Shown: positions 18,840-27,574, counted from the stretch's first letter. The stretch is DNA of 64,000 bases from CAZFHA01 sp964518595 (GCA_964518595.1 CAZFHA010000010.1:49198-113197); one strand, 5' to 3'. A program made the numbers and translations. The notes: generated from the sequence alone by a model not told the origin.

Positions 18840-18925
18840 GGGGGCGTGGCGGAATGGCAGACGCAGCAGACTCAAAATCTGCCAATCGAGAGGTTGTAAG
18901 GGTTCAAGTCCCTTCGCCCCCACCA
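18840..18925 (+). tRNA. tRNA-Leu (anticodon CAA)
   Basis: An 86-base class II tRNA with acceptor GGGGGCG pairing CGCCCCC, encoded CCA, long variable arm, T-loop GGTTCAAGTCC and anticodon arm GCAGA-CTCAAAA-TCTGC giving CAA, which reads UUG. It has its own promoter and terminator and so is a single-gene unit. Confidence 0.97.
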
Positions 18926-18930
18926 ACTAA

Positions 18931-18982
18931 AAGAGTCAAGGTCACGACGAAAGAAATTTTGTCATGACCTTGATTCTTTTTA
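18931..18982 (+). terminator. terminator of the tRNA-Leu unit
   Basis: AAGAGTCAAGGTCACGAC pairs with GTCATGACCTTGATTCTT, followed by a T-run, six bases after the tRNA. Confidence 0.9.
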
Positions 18983-19225
18983 TAGGAAGTTTTTGTTCAA
19001 GGCACTAAACCCACGTCAGAAGCATTTTGGCCCGCCGCCACCACTCAAATTTTAGCATCAAAGTGGTTGAGAATAACAGATTGCAGATGACGATTATTTA
19101 TATTTTCTAAATAGAATATGCTTAGTACTCAAAACTTTTTGAATAACATAAGAAATCCCCTTGGGTAACCTATTGCTCATAACGTAACGTAATGCAGTAA
19201 CATCCAGTGCATGGAGGTGAAATCT

Positions 19226-19957
19226 ATGTCAAATTACACAACCGGTGAGATGGCAAAACTATGTAATGTATCAGTCAGGACGGTACAATTTTACGACACC
19301 AAAGGAATATTGCCGCCGACCGAATTATCCGAAGGTGGTAGACGGCTCTACACCGACACCGACCTAAGCAAGCTAAGACTGATTTGTATGCTTAAAGCTT
19401 TGGGACTGAAACTTGATTCGATCAAAGGTATTTTGGGCAGTGAAAAACCGGGGGAAATTCTAAATTTGCTCCTTGACGAACAATCCAAACAACTTAGCGA
19501 CGAAATTGAGGAAAGCAAAAAACAGCTTGAAGCTATCAGAATCATCAAGGCTCATATCCGCAACAAGGAAACCATTCCGGTTAATTCAATCAATGACATA
19601 GAAAGCATTATGAGAAATGAACATGGTTTAAAGAAAGTACAGAGGATAACGTTGGCTTGGGGGCTTGCGTTTATTCTATTTCAGATTGGCACACTTATCT
19701 TATGGATTGTAAATAGGAGGTGGTTACCTTTGGTTATTGTATATTTCCTCGCAGTTCTCAGCGCTATTTTTATCGTCAGAATGCATTACAAAAAAGCAGC
19801 TTATATTTGCCCCACGTGCAACGCCACATTCAAACCAACCTGGAAGAATTTCAACTTCTCACAGCATATGCCAAAGACAAGAAAACTCACCTGTCCCAAG
19901 TGCGGCACAAAGGGCTGGTGTGTTGAGGTCTTGGCGGAAAACAGGAGGAATTCATAA
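19226..19957 (+). CDS. membrane-tethered MerR-family regulator with C-terminal zinc ribbon
   Basis: A 243-residue protein; the ATG used has GGAGGTG upstream, whereas an earlier ATG five codons before does not. Residues 3-~70 are a MerR winged helix (YTTGEMAKLCNVSVRTVQFYD, EGGRRLYTDTDL). A coiled-coil-like stretch at ~80-115 follows, then two hydrophobic helices (~143-162 and ~166-184) and a Cys4-like ribbon (C195-P-T-C198, C223-P-K-C226). Ordinary MerR proteins end after the coiled coil, so this one is anchored in the membrane by a helical hairpin with both ends inside. Its stop overlaps the start of the YhfC-type protease (TAATG), so the two are made together. The ligand is unknown. Confidence 0.88.
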   Translation: MSNYTTGEMAKLCNVSVRTVQFYDTKGILPPTELSEGGRRLYTDTDLSKLRLICMLKALGLKLDSIKGILGSEKPGEILNLLLDEQSKQLSDEIEESKKQLEAIRIIKAHIRNKETIPVNSINDIESIMRNEHGLKKVQRITLAWGLAFILFQIGTLILWIVNRRWLPLVIVYFLAVLSAIFIVRMHYKKAAYICPTCNATFKPTWKNFNFSQHMPKTRKLTCPKCGTKGWCVEVLAENRRNS

Positions 19958-20763
19958 TGGTATCAAATCTTTCTATTATTTTCATGGCAATTTCAGGCAT
20001 AATTTCGGTAGCTCTGCCGGTTATCCTGTATCTGTATTGGCGGAAAAAATATAAGCTTAAAGTAATTCCTGCACTCGTCGGTGCAGCAGCATTCATAGTA
20101 TTCGCGATGATTTTGGAACAACTCATGCACGCGGTCGTACTACGCCCAAGTGCGGACGGTACAGTAGCGCTTATAAACAAACATCCGGCACTATTTGTCT
20201 TGTATGTTATTTTCGCTGCCGGTGTATTTGAAGAAACTGCGCGGTTTATTTCTTTTAAGATTCTCAGAAAGAAATATCGTAATTTCGGAACGGCTCTGTC
20301 CTATGGTATAGGTCACGGCGGCATAGAATCAGTCATAGTATTAGGGGTAATGAGCATAAGTAACATTGCTTTTAGCATTATGATAAATTCAGGAGCAACA
20401 GAAATGCTTGCAAGCGCAGGGGTTAACGCCCAAACCTTGGCTGCTCTGGTTGAAACAAGCCCCTATATGTTTTTAGTTGGAGCTTTGGAACGCGTATTTG
20501 CCATTACTATTCATATCAGCTTATCAGTACTTGTTTGGTTTGCAGCAACGAGAAAAGGGAAATTGTGGCTCTATCCGGCGGCTATTATACTGCACGCCAT
20601 CGCAAACTTAGCTGCCGCTCTGATGAAAGTAGGAGTGATAAAAAGTATTCTCTTCGTTGAGATTTTGGTTGGTATTATAGCATTATCAATAGCCCTGTTG
20701 GCTGTCCGTATGTGTTGTAAGCTTGGTCGCAATGAGGAAGATACTCCCCTGTTAAGAACATAG
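19957..20763 (+). CDS. YhfC-family (glutamic-type) intramembrane protease
   Basis: A 268-residue membrane protein with about seven to eight hydrophobic segments. Membrane-embedded catalytic-type motifs are FEETARF (Glu92, Glu93), GIGHGGIES (~117-125) and LHAIAN (~212-217), the EExxR...H...H pattern shared by YhfC, PrsW and CAAX-type proteases. It is translationally coupled to the membrane-anchored MerR regulator through TAATG, suggesting that regulator or its ligand as substrate. A strong hairpin ends the two-gene unit. Family assignment is by motif; actual proteolysis is not shown for many members. Confidence 0.82.
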   Translation: MVSNLSIIFMAISGIISVALPVILYLYWRKKYKLKVIPALVGAAAFIVFAMILEQLMHAVVLRPSADGTVALINKHPALFVLYVIFAAGVFEETARFISFKILRKKYRNFGTALSYGIGHGGIESVIVLGVMSISNIAFSIMINSGATEMLASAGVNAQTLAALVETSPYMFLVGALERVFAITIHISLSVLVWFAATRKGKLWLYPAAIILHAIANLAAALMKVGVIKSILFVEILVGIIALSIALLAVRMCCKLGRNEEDTPLLRT

Positions 20764-20868
20764 ACCAAGGTTATCTCCATTATAGTTAATAATCATTATA
20801 GGCAGACTACACTTATGCACCTACCAAAGTAGACACTTCGAATGGAGTGTCCCTTCATACCTTTCAAA

Positions 20869-20903
20869 GAACCCAAGTTTTCGCACAATGAAAACTTGGG
20901 TTC
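20869..20903. terminator. hairpin ending the MerR-YhfC unit
   Basis: A perfect 14-base stem (GAACCCAAGTTTTC / GAAAACTTGGGTTC) with a 7-base loop, followed by a modest T-rich run. It stands 106 bases after the protease stop. Confidence 0.7.
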
Positions 20904-20959
20904 TTCGCATTAGTTGATGAAAACCACTGTTTTAGGCAAAAAAGGGGGACAATGTCACT

Positions 20960-21094
20960 GTGTCAAAGAAGAATCAGCAACAGTTTTATAAGGACTGCAC
21001 GGATTACTGCTTAAATGCTATTTCTAACCCTCTTTCCAAAGATTATTTCAATTTATATAATGACCCGAGGCACTTTAATTACCCAAAAACTTGA
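20960..21094 (+). CDS. possible small ORF or gene fragment (44 aa)
   Basis: A GTG-started frame (VSKKNQQQFYKDC...NYPKT) with GGGGG 11 bases upstream. The composition looks protein-like (Asp, Lys, Tyr, Asn spread), but it is short, its last bases overlap the end of the opposite-strand small membrane gene, and I recognise no family. It could be the stump of a lost gene. The rest of 20764-21078 holds only the terminator above. Confidence 0.25.
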   Translation: MSKKNQQQFYKDCTDYCLNAISNPLSKDYFNLYNDPRHFNYPKT

Positions 21095-21321
21095 TAGGTC
21101 AATGTGGCAATCAAAACCACACTAATACCATTCAATACCAAACTTGCTATACTTCTTTTTTTGCTAATATAATTTTTTCTATACAATATCGTTGATATTC
21201 CAGCAGAGCCAATAGAAAGTGGCATTGCTAACACATAAAAGTAAGTGCTAAAAACCGTAAACAGAATATACAAAGCAGGTAAAGCAATGGTTTGCTTTGA
21301 TGAAAAGGCCGCTGGGTTCAT
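21079..21321 (-). CDS. small two-helix membrane protein, function unknown
   Basis: An 80-residue hydrophobic protein with two transmembrane stretches (LPALYILFTVFSTYFYVLAMPL and SLVLNGISVVLIATLTYQVF) separated by a basic loop (YRKNYISKKR). It starts three bases after the stop of another small membrane ORF (ATGTAAATTATG) with no separate ribosome site, so translational coupling is likely. I know no family. The pair sits alone between convergent or divergent neighbours. Confidence 0.5.
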   Translation of the reverse strand: MNPAAFSSKQTIALPALYILFTVFSTYFYVLAMPLSIGSAGISTILYRKNYISKKRSIASLVLNGISVVLIATLTYQVFG

Positions 21322-21324
21322 AAT

Positions 21325-21504
21325 TTACATCAACAAAAAACTGGCAGCCAAAACAAAATTGATACTACCAATTATTACTGGAGCACGATGCAAGAATCCC
21401 TCTTTTGCAATCGTCCCCTTTTTAACTTTTCTCTGATATATCAGATACAGCAGTCCAAATGTAATACCACCACCTAGAATGCAATAAATAACTATAAATG
21501 CCAT
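21325..21504 (-). CDS. small membrane protein, function unknown
   Basis: A 59-residue frame (MAFIVIYCILGGG... ending ASFLLM) with a clear AAGGAG ribosome site eight bases before the ATG. There are two hydrophobic stretches with a basic, charged middle (YQRKVKKGTIAKEG). It precedes the 80-residue membrane ORF by three bases. Together they look like a two-subunit small membrane complex; immunity-like, holin-like or transporter-like roles are all guesses. Confidence 0.5.
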   Translation of the reverse strand: MAFIVIYCILGGGITFGLLYLIYQRKVKKGTIAKEGFLHRAPVIIGSINFVLAASFLLM

Positions 21505-22106
21505 TATTATCCTACTCCTTTATATTGTCTACTTATTATGCGTTATGCTCTTATTATACGTTTTGATATTTTCTTCGATTATTATTTCTTGAAAGATATA
21601 ATTTATCTAATCCCATAATTTTCAAAACTTCTCACTTGCAGTTTTATCCAATCAGATTTTATTGTTGCTCTTCCATGAATTTGATCCTCCGTTTTTCATT
21701 TCTATATCATTATCATACAGTCCACAAGGTGACAACTATGTGTCATATTATGGACTACAAATATAATTTTTATTTCTTCTCTTTGAGCCAGCAAGTTATC
21801 TTGTATGCTTTGTGGCTTAACTATACAACAGTCGTACCAAATGATAGCAAAAAGTCCTAAGCCAGTGATTATTGGGTAAAATGACCCGAACTATGAATGT
21901 GCATCAATATTTTTGGTACGCAATTTATGGCAAATTCATCATACACACAGTAGGCTACACAAGGATCAAAATTCAATTCCAGATATACTCCAGAGAAAAT
22001 CAAGTTACATATTATAGTAATAGTAAATTTTTTATGCTAAACTTTTCACTTAAGTTCTCAGTCAAAGCAAAATTAATTTATTGTATTAATGTATGGAGGC
22101 GATCAA
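21505..22106. other. AT-rich intergenic region with no convincing gene
   Basis: Two short plus-strand frames here (21636-21860 and 21872-22114) are rich in Tyr, Phe and Ile, lack ribosome sites, and look like chance translation of AT-rich DNA. On the minus strand GGAGG precedes an ATG at ~21674, but the frame stops after five codons (MEEQQ), and a second frame with protein-like residues (TIKSDWIKLQVRSFENYG) continues beyond, so a decayed gene is possible. Confidence 0.4.
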
Positions 22107-23063
22107 ATGCTTGAGTCAATTTCATTAAAAGAAGTTTTTAGTGCAGAAAAAGTTATATACCAGCATTTGATACCCACGCAATTAACACACTACCAAAACC
22201 TCTCCACATTGATTGGTGCAAATATTTATATAAAACATGAAAATCATCATATGGGCGGAAGTTTTAAGATTCGTGGCGGCCTAAATATCATGCATCATTT
22301 AAGCCAAGAGAGAATTAATGGAGTAATTACTTTCTCAACAGGCAACCATGGTATTTCTGTAGCAACGGCTGCAAAAATTTATGGAATAGAAGCTACCATT
22401 GTTGTTCCAGAGGGAAATAATAAAGAGAAAAATGAATTAATTAGAAATACGGGTGCTACGTTAATTGAAGCAGGACATACTTTTGAAGAAGCCAGTGAAA
22501 TAGGAGTAAAAATCCAAAAAGAAAGAAATTTACACTACATTCATGCGGCAAATGAACCGCATTTAATAAATGGCGTAGGCACTGAATTCACTGAAATGTT
22601 GCGGCAATTACCCAACATTGATGCAATTATCTTGCCAGTTGGTGGAGGCAGTGAGTTAGCAGCTGCAGTCACCGTACTAAAAACAATTAATCCCAAGATT
22701 GAAATCTATGCTGTACAAGCTGCAGCATCACAGGCTGCTTATCAGTCCTGGAAAAACAAAAAAATTACGAAGTCTGAAAATAAAACCTTTGCAGGTGGTT
22801 TTGCAACGGGTATTGCTTTTGAAATCCCCTTTAATATATATAAGGATCAATTGACCGACTTTGTACTATTAACCGAAGAAGAACTCCTGTCAGGAATACG
22901 TCTCGCATTAACTTATACACATAATTTAGCAGAAGGTGCCGGTGCCTCAACGATTGTGGCCGCCCAAAAACTGGCACCTCAATTGAAAGGCAAAAATGTA
23001 GTGCTACAAATGAGCGGCGGTAACGAAACAGTTGTTCAGCTAAGAAAGGCGCTTTCAGAATAA
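22107..23063 (+). CDS. threonine/serine dehydratase-like PLP enzyme
   Basis: A 318-residue fold-type II PLP enzyme. The cofactor lysine is in GGSFKIRGG (Lys54), TFSTGNHGISVA and the phosphate-binding PVGGGSELAA loop follow. It lacks the C-terminal ACT regulatory domain of biosynthetic IlvA, so it resembles the catabolic (TdcB-like) or hydroxyaspartate/threonine dehydratase (EutB-like) group. GGAGG stands seven bases before the chosen ATG. Expected product is 2-oxobutyrate or pyruvate plus ammonia. It stands alone; an imperfect hairpin (23090-23118) follows. Confidence 0.88.
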   Translation: MLESISLKEVFSAEKVIYQHLIPTQLTHYQNLSTLIGANIYIKHENHHMGGSFKIRGGLNIMHHLSQERINGVITFSTGNHGISVATAAKIYGIEATIVVPEGNNKEKNELIRNTGATLIEAGHTFEEASEIGVKIQKERNLHYIHAANEPHLINGVGTEFTEMLRQLPNIDAIILPVGGGSELAAAVTVLKTINPKIEIYAVQAAASQAAYQSWKNKKITKSENKTFAGGFATGIAFEIPFNIYKDQLTDFVLLTEEELLSGIRLALTYTHNLAEGAGASTIVAAQKLAPQLKGKNVVLQMSGGNETVVQLRKALSE

Positions 23064-23227
23064 ATTGAATCTCGTCCCCTTAACTCGTAATTCTATTGCT
23101 ATCCTATAACAGTAGAATTGAATCAATTGACTCATAAATTTTTCTTTGTGAGGATAGAAATTTTAAATTTGTGGGATAAAGAGACATACTGACTCTTCTC
23201 ACTGTGGGAACTATTTCCTAGTCAATT

Positions 23228-23770
23228 CTACGTCCCAACCCAATCAGACATCCAAAGAAGATTCCGCAGTGTTTCCCAAAGAACGGCAAAAAGAATTCTA
23301 ATAGCAGGAAGCCATATAATTATTATCAGAATTAAGGCAATAATATTTAAGATTCTGGCTTTACGAATACTCTTGTTTGCCTCCTCTATTGTCTTTGCCC
23401 ATTTCGGCTTCGAAAATTTTATTGCTAAAATTGATAAAACTATACTGATAAGAACAATTAAAATATAGACAGATACAAACATGTAAAAGCCTACTAAAGC
23501 GGAAAGTGCAAGATTAATAACGCTAAAGGTAACCTGCCTATTATAGGGCAGTTCGAAGGGTTCCTGAATTGGATCAGTTGGTTCAGAAATCTTGTTCTGC
23601 GCTGGATCAACTTCAAAATCTTGAGATGAAGCAACAGCCTGACCCTCCTCAATAATTAGATCAGATGAACTGCTTTGCTCAAGATTCAGTGAAAGATCAT
23701 TAGCTGTATTAGAGGGAATATCAAGAGATTCTTCTTTGATGGCAGAATCAGACTTATTCTCAGTAGCCAT
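23228..23770 (-). CDS. membrane protein with acidic N-terminal tail, possibly dispanin-like
   Basis: A 180-residue protein. The first ~80 residues are acidic and Ser-rich with no hydrophobic part; then come two or three transmembrane stretches (~82-115 and ~138-165) joined by a charged loop (KPKWAKTIEEANKSIRKAR). A disordered tail plus hydrophobic hairpin with a loop of A..A.KS.RKAR character resembles bacterial CD225/dispanin proteins, but the match is weak. No operon partners. The ribosome site (GTGAGGT) is modest. Confidence 0.55.
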   Translation of the reverse strand: MATENKSDSAIKEESLDIPSNTANDLSLNLEQSSSSDLIIEEGQAVASSQDFEVDPAQNKISEPTDPIQEPFELPYNRQVTFSVINLALSALVGFYMFVSVYILIVLISIVLSILAIKFSKPKWAKTIEEANKSIRKARILNIIALILIIIIWLPAIRILFAVLWETLRNLLWMSDWVGT

Positions 23771-23980
23771 AATGTATTTACCTCACTTTGGGGGGAGATT
23801 TGAAATTATAAGATACTGTTTTGAATGTCATTTCTATTATACAATATTTTTATATGCTAAGCTTCAGCCAGCCTCGCAAAACATAAAAAGTAATAGTAAA
23901 AAGAAGGGCATTACACCAGAGCAAAGTGAGCACAAGAACTACAGGTATCCACCTCTGGCTGCTAAACCTAGATGAAGTAA

Positions 23981-24113
23981 CGCAAAAAGCACCGGAAGCA
24001 TAACGCGGCTCTTGATGCTCATTTGGTTAGCATCTTTGAAGAAGTTAAAGGAACATACCAGCAGACCAAATATACGGTGCGCTTTCGAAAAAAGCAACCA
24101 ACATTCTCTTTCT
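23981..24113 (+). pseudogene. possible remnant of an IS3-type transposase
   Basis: A short frame opens after a stop and reads RKKHRKHNAALDAHLVSIFEEVKGTYQ, which recalls the region just before the DDE core of IS3-family OrfB (basic stretch, then IxxIxEE...YG). There is no start and it decays downstream. The rest of 23771-24113 has no gene I can support. This is pattern recognition only. Confidence 0.2.
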
Positions 24114-24626
24114 TTAGTATGGAACTATCTCTTTACTTTCAAAGATGAGCTTATTCATATATCCTGTTTTAGAGTTATCTATTACTCCATCATCATTCCA
24201 TTTATCATACATTGTCACACTTTGGGAAGGCCCAGATAAGCCTGCAATTTCTACGTAGCACAGCATTCTTTTTTCCACTGTAAAATTAACTTGCAAGTTA
24301 GATGTTCCAAAAATTTTAGTTCGGAAACTTTGGAGCTCATTAATTCCAGTCCCACTCACTGACTCTATTGTCCCAATTTCCGTTATTCCAAGATTCGTGA
24401 AAATTGTATTAATATCAAGACTTTCACTCTCCGAAAATCCGATATTGATCCATTTTTTCAAGGGATCTTCTTGATACGTAGTCTCTGTTTGACTAGTAGG
24501 TGAGAGTTCCTTGGTTGGTGTTGAGGCTAAAGATGATACAGTTATTGCTTTTTTAGTATTTGAGCTACATGCGCTAAGTCCAAAGCAAAGAATAAATGAC
24601 AAAAGCAAGTAAAGTAATCTCTTCAT
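24114..24626 (-). CDS. hypothetical lipoprotein
   Basis: A 170-residue protein starting at an ATG with GGAGGG ten bases upstream. It has a lipoprotein signal (MKRLLYLLLSFILCFGLSACSS, lipobox LSAC), a Ser/Thr-rich tether and a small globular part (INIGFSESESLDINTIFTNLG, VNFTVEKRMLCYVEI). No family recognised. Its 3' end borders the possible transposase remnant, and the next genes are the restriction-modification pair in divergent orientation. Confidence 0.7.
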   Translation of the reverse strand: MKRLLYLLLSFILCFGLSACSSNTKKAITVSSLASTPTKELSPTSQTETTYQEDPLKKWINIGFSESESLDINTIFTNLGITEIGTIESVSGTGINELQSFRTKIFGTSNLQVNFTVEKRMLCYVEIAGLSGPSQSVTMYDKWNDDGVIDNSKTGYMNKLIFESKEIVPY

Positions 24627-24757
24627 AAAATCAATCCCTCCCTTTCTCAATTTTATTTCACGAATCATAAAATATCAACTAGATATAGTTATTAATATGA
24701 TTTATAAAAACAAAATAGAGTTCCCCACAAATAACCCAAAGTTCGCCACGAAAAAGA

Positions 24758-24766
24758 TGCTATAAT
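24758..24766 (+). promoter_or_regulatory. extended -10 promoter of the restriction endonuclease gene
   Basis: TGCTATAAT, a perfect extended -10, lies 34 bases before the chosen start. No good -35 is present, which is acceptable for this class. Confidence 0.5.
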
Positions 24767-24799
24767 ATGGCTAGAAAATTACGTGAGGGGATTACTATT

Positions 24800-25510
24800 A
24801 TGGATGAAATTATGAATGAGATAAAGCGCCAAGAAATACTTCTTACAGCAAAAGAATTTTTTCGAGACACCATTGCAGTTAATCATGTTAAGAACACAGA
24901 GAAGTTAGCTTCACTCAAAGAATTCAAAATTAATCCCTTCTTGGATAAGTATTTGGCTAATTTTGCTTTTGGAGATAGCTCGGCCGAGAGCATCGCCAAG
25001 GCTCTAGTCTATCCTCGGGTTTTAGGCACTTCAATAACTACGTCCTTTGGTACTAACATGCAAAATTTTTGTAATGTGGTTCTTCGAGGATATGCGTCCC
25101 TTGTCTCCGGTATTGATATTGAATTTATTGATGCCATTGACGGGCGCAAAAAGTACTGCCAAATAAAATCTGGGCCTAACACCATTAACAAGGATGATAT
25201 AAAATCAATCATTGACCACTTTGATTCTGTTCGTAACCTGGCCAGAACAAACCGAAACACCGACATCAATCCAACTATAGACTGCATTGTCGGTGTTTTG
25301 TATGGTACTTTCGAAGATATTTCCAGCCACTATCGGGTTGTAAACAACACTTATCCCGTAGTGTGTGGGCAAGATTTCTGGCATCGCCTCACCGGTGATC
25401 CTAACTTCTATGAAGCGCTCATTAATGCCTTTGCTGAGGTAGCCGTAGATGTGGATGGCCGCGAAGTAATTCAGCAAACCATTGATGCCCTTGCCATGGA
25501 ATTAAGCTAA
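24800..25510 (+). CDS. type II restriction endonuclease, Eco47II-like
   Basis: A 236-residue protein. The chosen ATG has GAGGGG upstream; an earlier ATG overlaps the promoter -10 and was rejected. The catalytic region IEFIDAIDGRKKYCQIKSGPNTINKDD (residues ~107-133) is a PD-(D/E)xK-type core in which Asp111 and Gln121-x-Lys123 stand out. It resembles the RE_Eco47II family, whose named member cuts GGNCC; specificity here is inferred only. Its last 9 bases overlap the end of the convergent methyltransferase gene, giving a tight tail-to-tail R-M pair. Confidence 0.82.
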   Translation: MDEIMNEIKRQEILLTAKEFFRDTIAVNHVKNTEKLASLKEFKINPFLDKYLANFAFGDSSAESIAKALVYPRVLGTSITTSFGTNMQNFCNVVLRGYASLVSGIDIEFIDAIDGRKKYCQIKSGPNTINKDDIKSIIDHFDSVRNLARTNRNTDINPTIDCIVGVLYGTFEDISSHYRVVNNTYPVVCGQDFWHRLTGDPNFYEALINAFAEVAVDVDGREVIQQTIDALAMELS

Positions 25511-26743
25511 TTGCTGATGATAGACTTGTTTGTAATTTTCTACTGCCTCGACCAGTTGTATACCCAGCCTTTCAGCCATCTTAACCGGAACCGCATTGCC
25601 AATTTGTTTGTACTTATCGCCGATGCCGCCGCAAAACTGCCAACTATCCGGAAAACTCTGAATGCGGGCATACTCTCGAACCGTGAAGGGGCGCGTTTCA
25701 TCAGGATGACACCGCTCTGTCTGCTTCTGAGATGGGCTACAAGTCAAAGTAAGGCAAGGCTCGTTCCAGGAAATGCGCCGCGCCATTCCCCGTCTTCCAC
25801 CGCCTGAGAAATAAGATTTGCCTAGATAATCTTTCTGGATCGCTTCTGGTAAATGAATCCAACAACCACCCGGGGGCACCAAATCAAGGACAGCTTTCTT
25901 TTTTGCGCTATAAGCTTGACCCTCACTTGTCGGACAATCCTTGAGCGCTTCCCTTAAGGTAGTCATAGTTCTATTGGGTTTGGGAAAAGAGAAATTAACC
26001 CCTTCCCTCGTACCAATTATTACAATCCGCTCACGCTTCTGACCAACGCCAAAATAAGCGGCATTTAGTATCTCATATCTAACACTATAACCTAAACCCT
26101 TAAGAACTTCGATAATCGTTTCAAGTGTTCTACCATTGTCATGAGACTTAAGCCCCCTAACATTTTCTGCCAAAAAAATTAAGGGCTGAACTTCTTTAAC
26201 GCAGCGGGCAAATTCATAAAACATGGTTCCCCGGACATCTTCGAAACCCATTTTCTTTCCGGCATAGCTAAAGGCTTGGCAAGGAAATCCCCCCGTAACA
26301 ATGTCAACCTCACCTCTATATTTTGAAAAATCAACTTGACTTACATCTTCATTACGTACATTCCACTCAGGTCTATTAGCCTTTAAAGTCTCGCAGCAGG
26401 TCTTGTCTATCTCAACAAACTCTAAGGTATGGATTCCCGCCTTCTCTAGTCCAAGTGCTAAGCCGCCTGCTCCAGCAAAAAGTTCAATTGCTGTTACCCT
26501 TTGATTCATAATTACTCCTTCCAATACAGTCTTCTCTTCACCCTCCGTCTCAATCAAGGTCAGTGGAGATACTTCTAATATTTCACACAGCTCTTGTACG
26601 CGCGACTTTAGAGGTGAGTATTTATCAGAAAGTATTACAGAGAGTTGATTCTTCGTTATTCCCAGTCGGGAGGCCAACTCCGTCTGGGTGTTAATACCCT
26701 GCCGTTCCATGGCTTCTCTAACTCTAACTCGATTTAAACGCAT
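25502..26743 (-). CDS. DNA (cytosine-5-)-methyltransferase with N-terminal HTH domain
   Basis: A 413-residue protein starting at an ATG with GGAGG five bases upstream. Residues ~1-60 are an XRE-type helix-turn-helix (TELASRLGITKNQLSVILSD). The rest has the m5C motifs in order: I ELFAGAGGLALGLE (~87-100), IV GGFPCQAFS (Cys155), VI ENVRGL (193), VIII QKRERI (235), a target-recognition region (~255-345), IX RPFTVREYARIQSFP and X QIGNAVPVKM. It protects sites cut by the convergent endonuclease. HTH-fused methyltransferases of the SsoII type repress their own promoter and control the endonuclease; the same is inferred here. Confidence 0.95.
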   Translation of the reverse strand: MRLNRVRVREAMERQGINTQTELASRLGITKNQLSVILSDKYSPLKSRVQELCEILEVSPLTLIETEGEEKTVLEGVIMNQRVTAIELFAGAGGLALGLEKAGIHTLEFVEIDKTCCETLKANRPEWNVRNEDVSQVDFSKYRGEVDIVTGGFPCQAFSYAGKKMGFEDVRGTMFYEFARCVKEVQPLIFLAENVRGLKSHDNGRTLETIIEVLKGLGYSVRYEILNAAYFGVGQKRERIVIIGTREGVNFSFPKPNRTMTTLREALKDCPTSEGQAYSAKKKAVLDLVPPGGCWIHLPEAIQKDYLGKSYFSGGGRRGMARRISWNEPCLTLTCSPSQKQTERCHPDETRPFTVREYARIQSFPDSWQFCGGIGDKYKQIGNAVPVKMAERLGIQLVEAVENYKQVYHQQLA

Positions 26744-26957
26744 CCTATCCTCCACTAAACCTAAGGGTAACTCAATAAAGTTATGATTATATATTAACAC
26801 ACTTACTACTTAGGTCAATGAGCTTATAACCATAAATCTACAAAAAACTCTATCTCAATAGTAACCAAATAATACGTTCAAAAGGAAAATTTGCCTAATT
26901 AATTATGCGGTTGTATACTAGGAACCAGACATAGTTGGTTTGCCATGGGGGTATTTT

Positions 26958-27452
26958 ATGGAAAACAGACTTGAGAATTTACGAAGTGAACTAAACAAAC
27001 AGCTTTCTAAAGTGAATCCAGAAAAATTATGCATCTATATTTCACACGCCTATGGCGTAGCTCGTTTTTGTACACTATTAGCCATGAAAAGAAACCTGAA
27101 TATTGAGCTTGCTACCACTTGTGGAATGTTGCATGATATCTACTATATGTCTGGAGGAAGCAGTGATAACCATGCACTAAAGGGGGTGGAACAAGCCAAA
27201 TCTATCCTTAAGTCCATGGGGCAATATAGTGCTGATGAAATCGAAATCATCAGCACCGCTATTTCAAGGCATAGTGATAAAAATAGCCTTCATGGCTCCT
27301 ATGATGAATTACTAAAAGACGCTGATGTGCTGGATCATTGTCTTTACAATGCAGATTTTCCCATTGCCGAACAAGAAAAAGAGCGTTATAGAAACTTACT
27401 CAAGGAATTCGGCATTGATATGCCAAATAAACCGGCTCAATACAGCCAATAA
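26958..27452 (+). CDS. HD-domain protein (putative phosphohydrolase)
   Basis: A 164-residue protein with the HD metal-site pattern: His30 in ISHAYGVARF, His-Asp in GMLHDIYYM (~58-60), later His in STAISRHSDK and Asp in KDADVLDHC. GGGGG stands six bases before the ATG used. Stand-alone HD proteins of this size often act on nucleotides or are uncharacterised. It sits alone beside the restriction-modification pair. Confidence 0.75.
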   Translation: MENRLENLRSELNKQLSKVNPEKLCIYISHAYGVARFCTLLAMKRNLNIELATTCGMLHDIYYMSGGSSDNHALKGVEQAKSILKSMGQYSADEIEIISTAISRHSDKNSLHGSYDELLKDADVLDHCLYNADFPIAEQEKERYRNLLKEFGIDMPNKPAQYSQ

Positions 27453-27574
27453 ATTAATATAAGGCCTTCCCCTGCCTCTCTTATAAATGTAATGAAAATT
27501 CAGCCTCAATTTTTATATGATTATTATATAAAAACAATCTTGTCATAAAAAAATCTGATTGGAGATAAAGTATT

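Noticed and set aside
18415..18967. Plus-strand frames over the pyr leader and through tRNA-Leu
   Set aside because: They cover structured RNA (leader, tRNA) and are explained by it.
21636..22114. Two plus-strand frames of 74 and 80 residues
   Set aside because: Low-complexity Tyr/Phe/Ile content in AT-rich DNA, no ribosome sites, and the second overlaps the dehydratase start.
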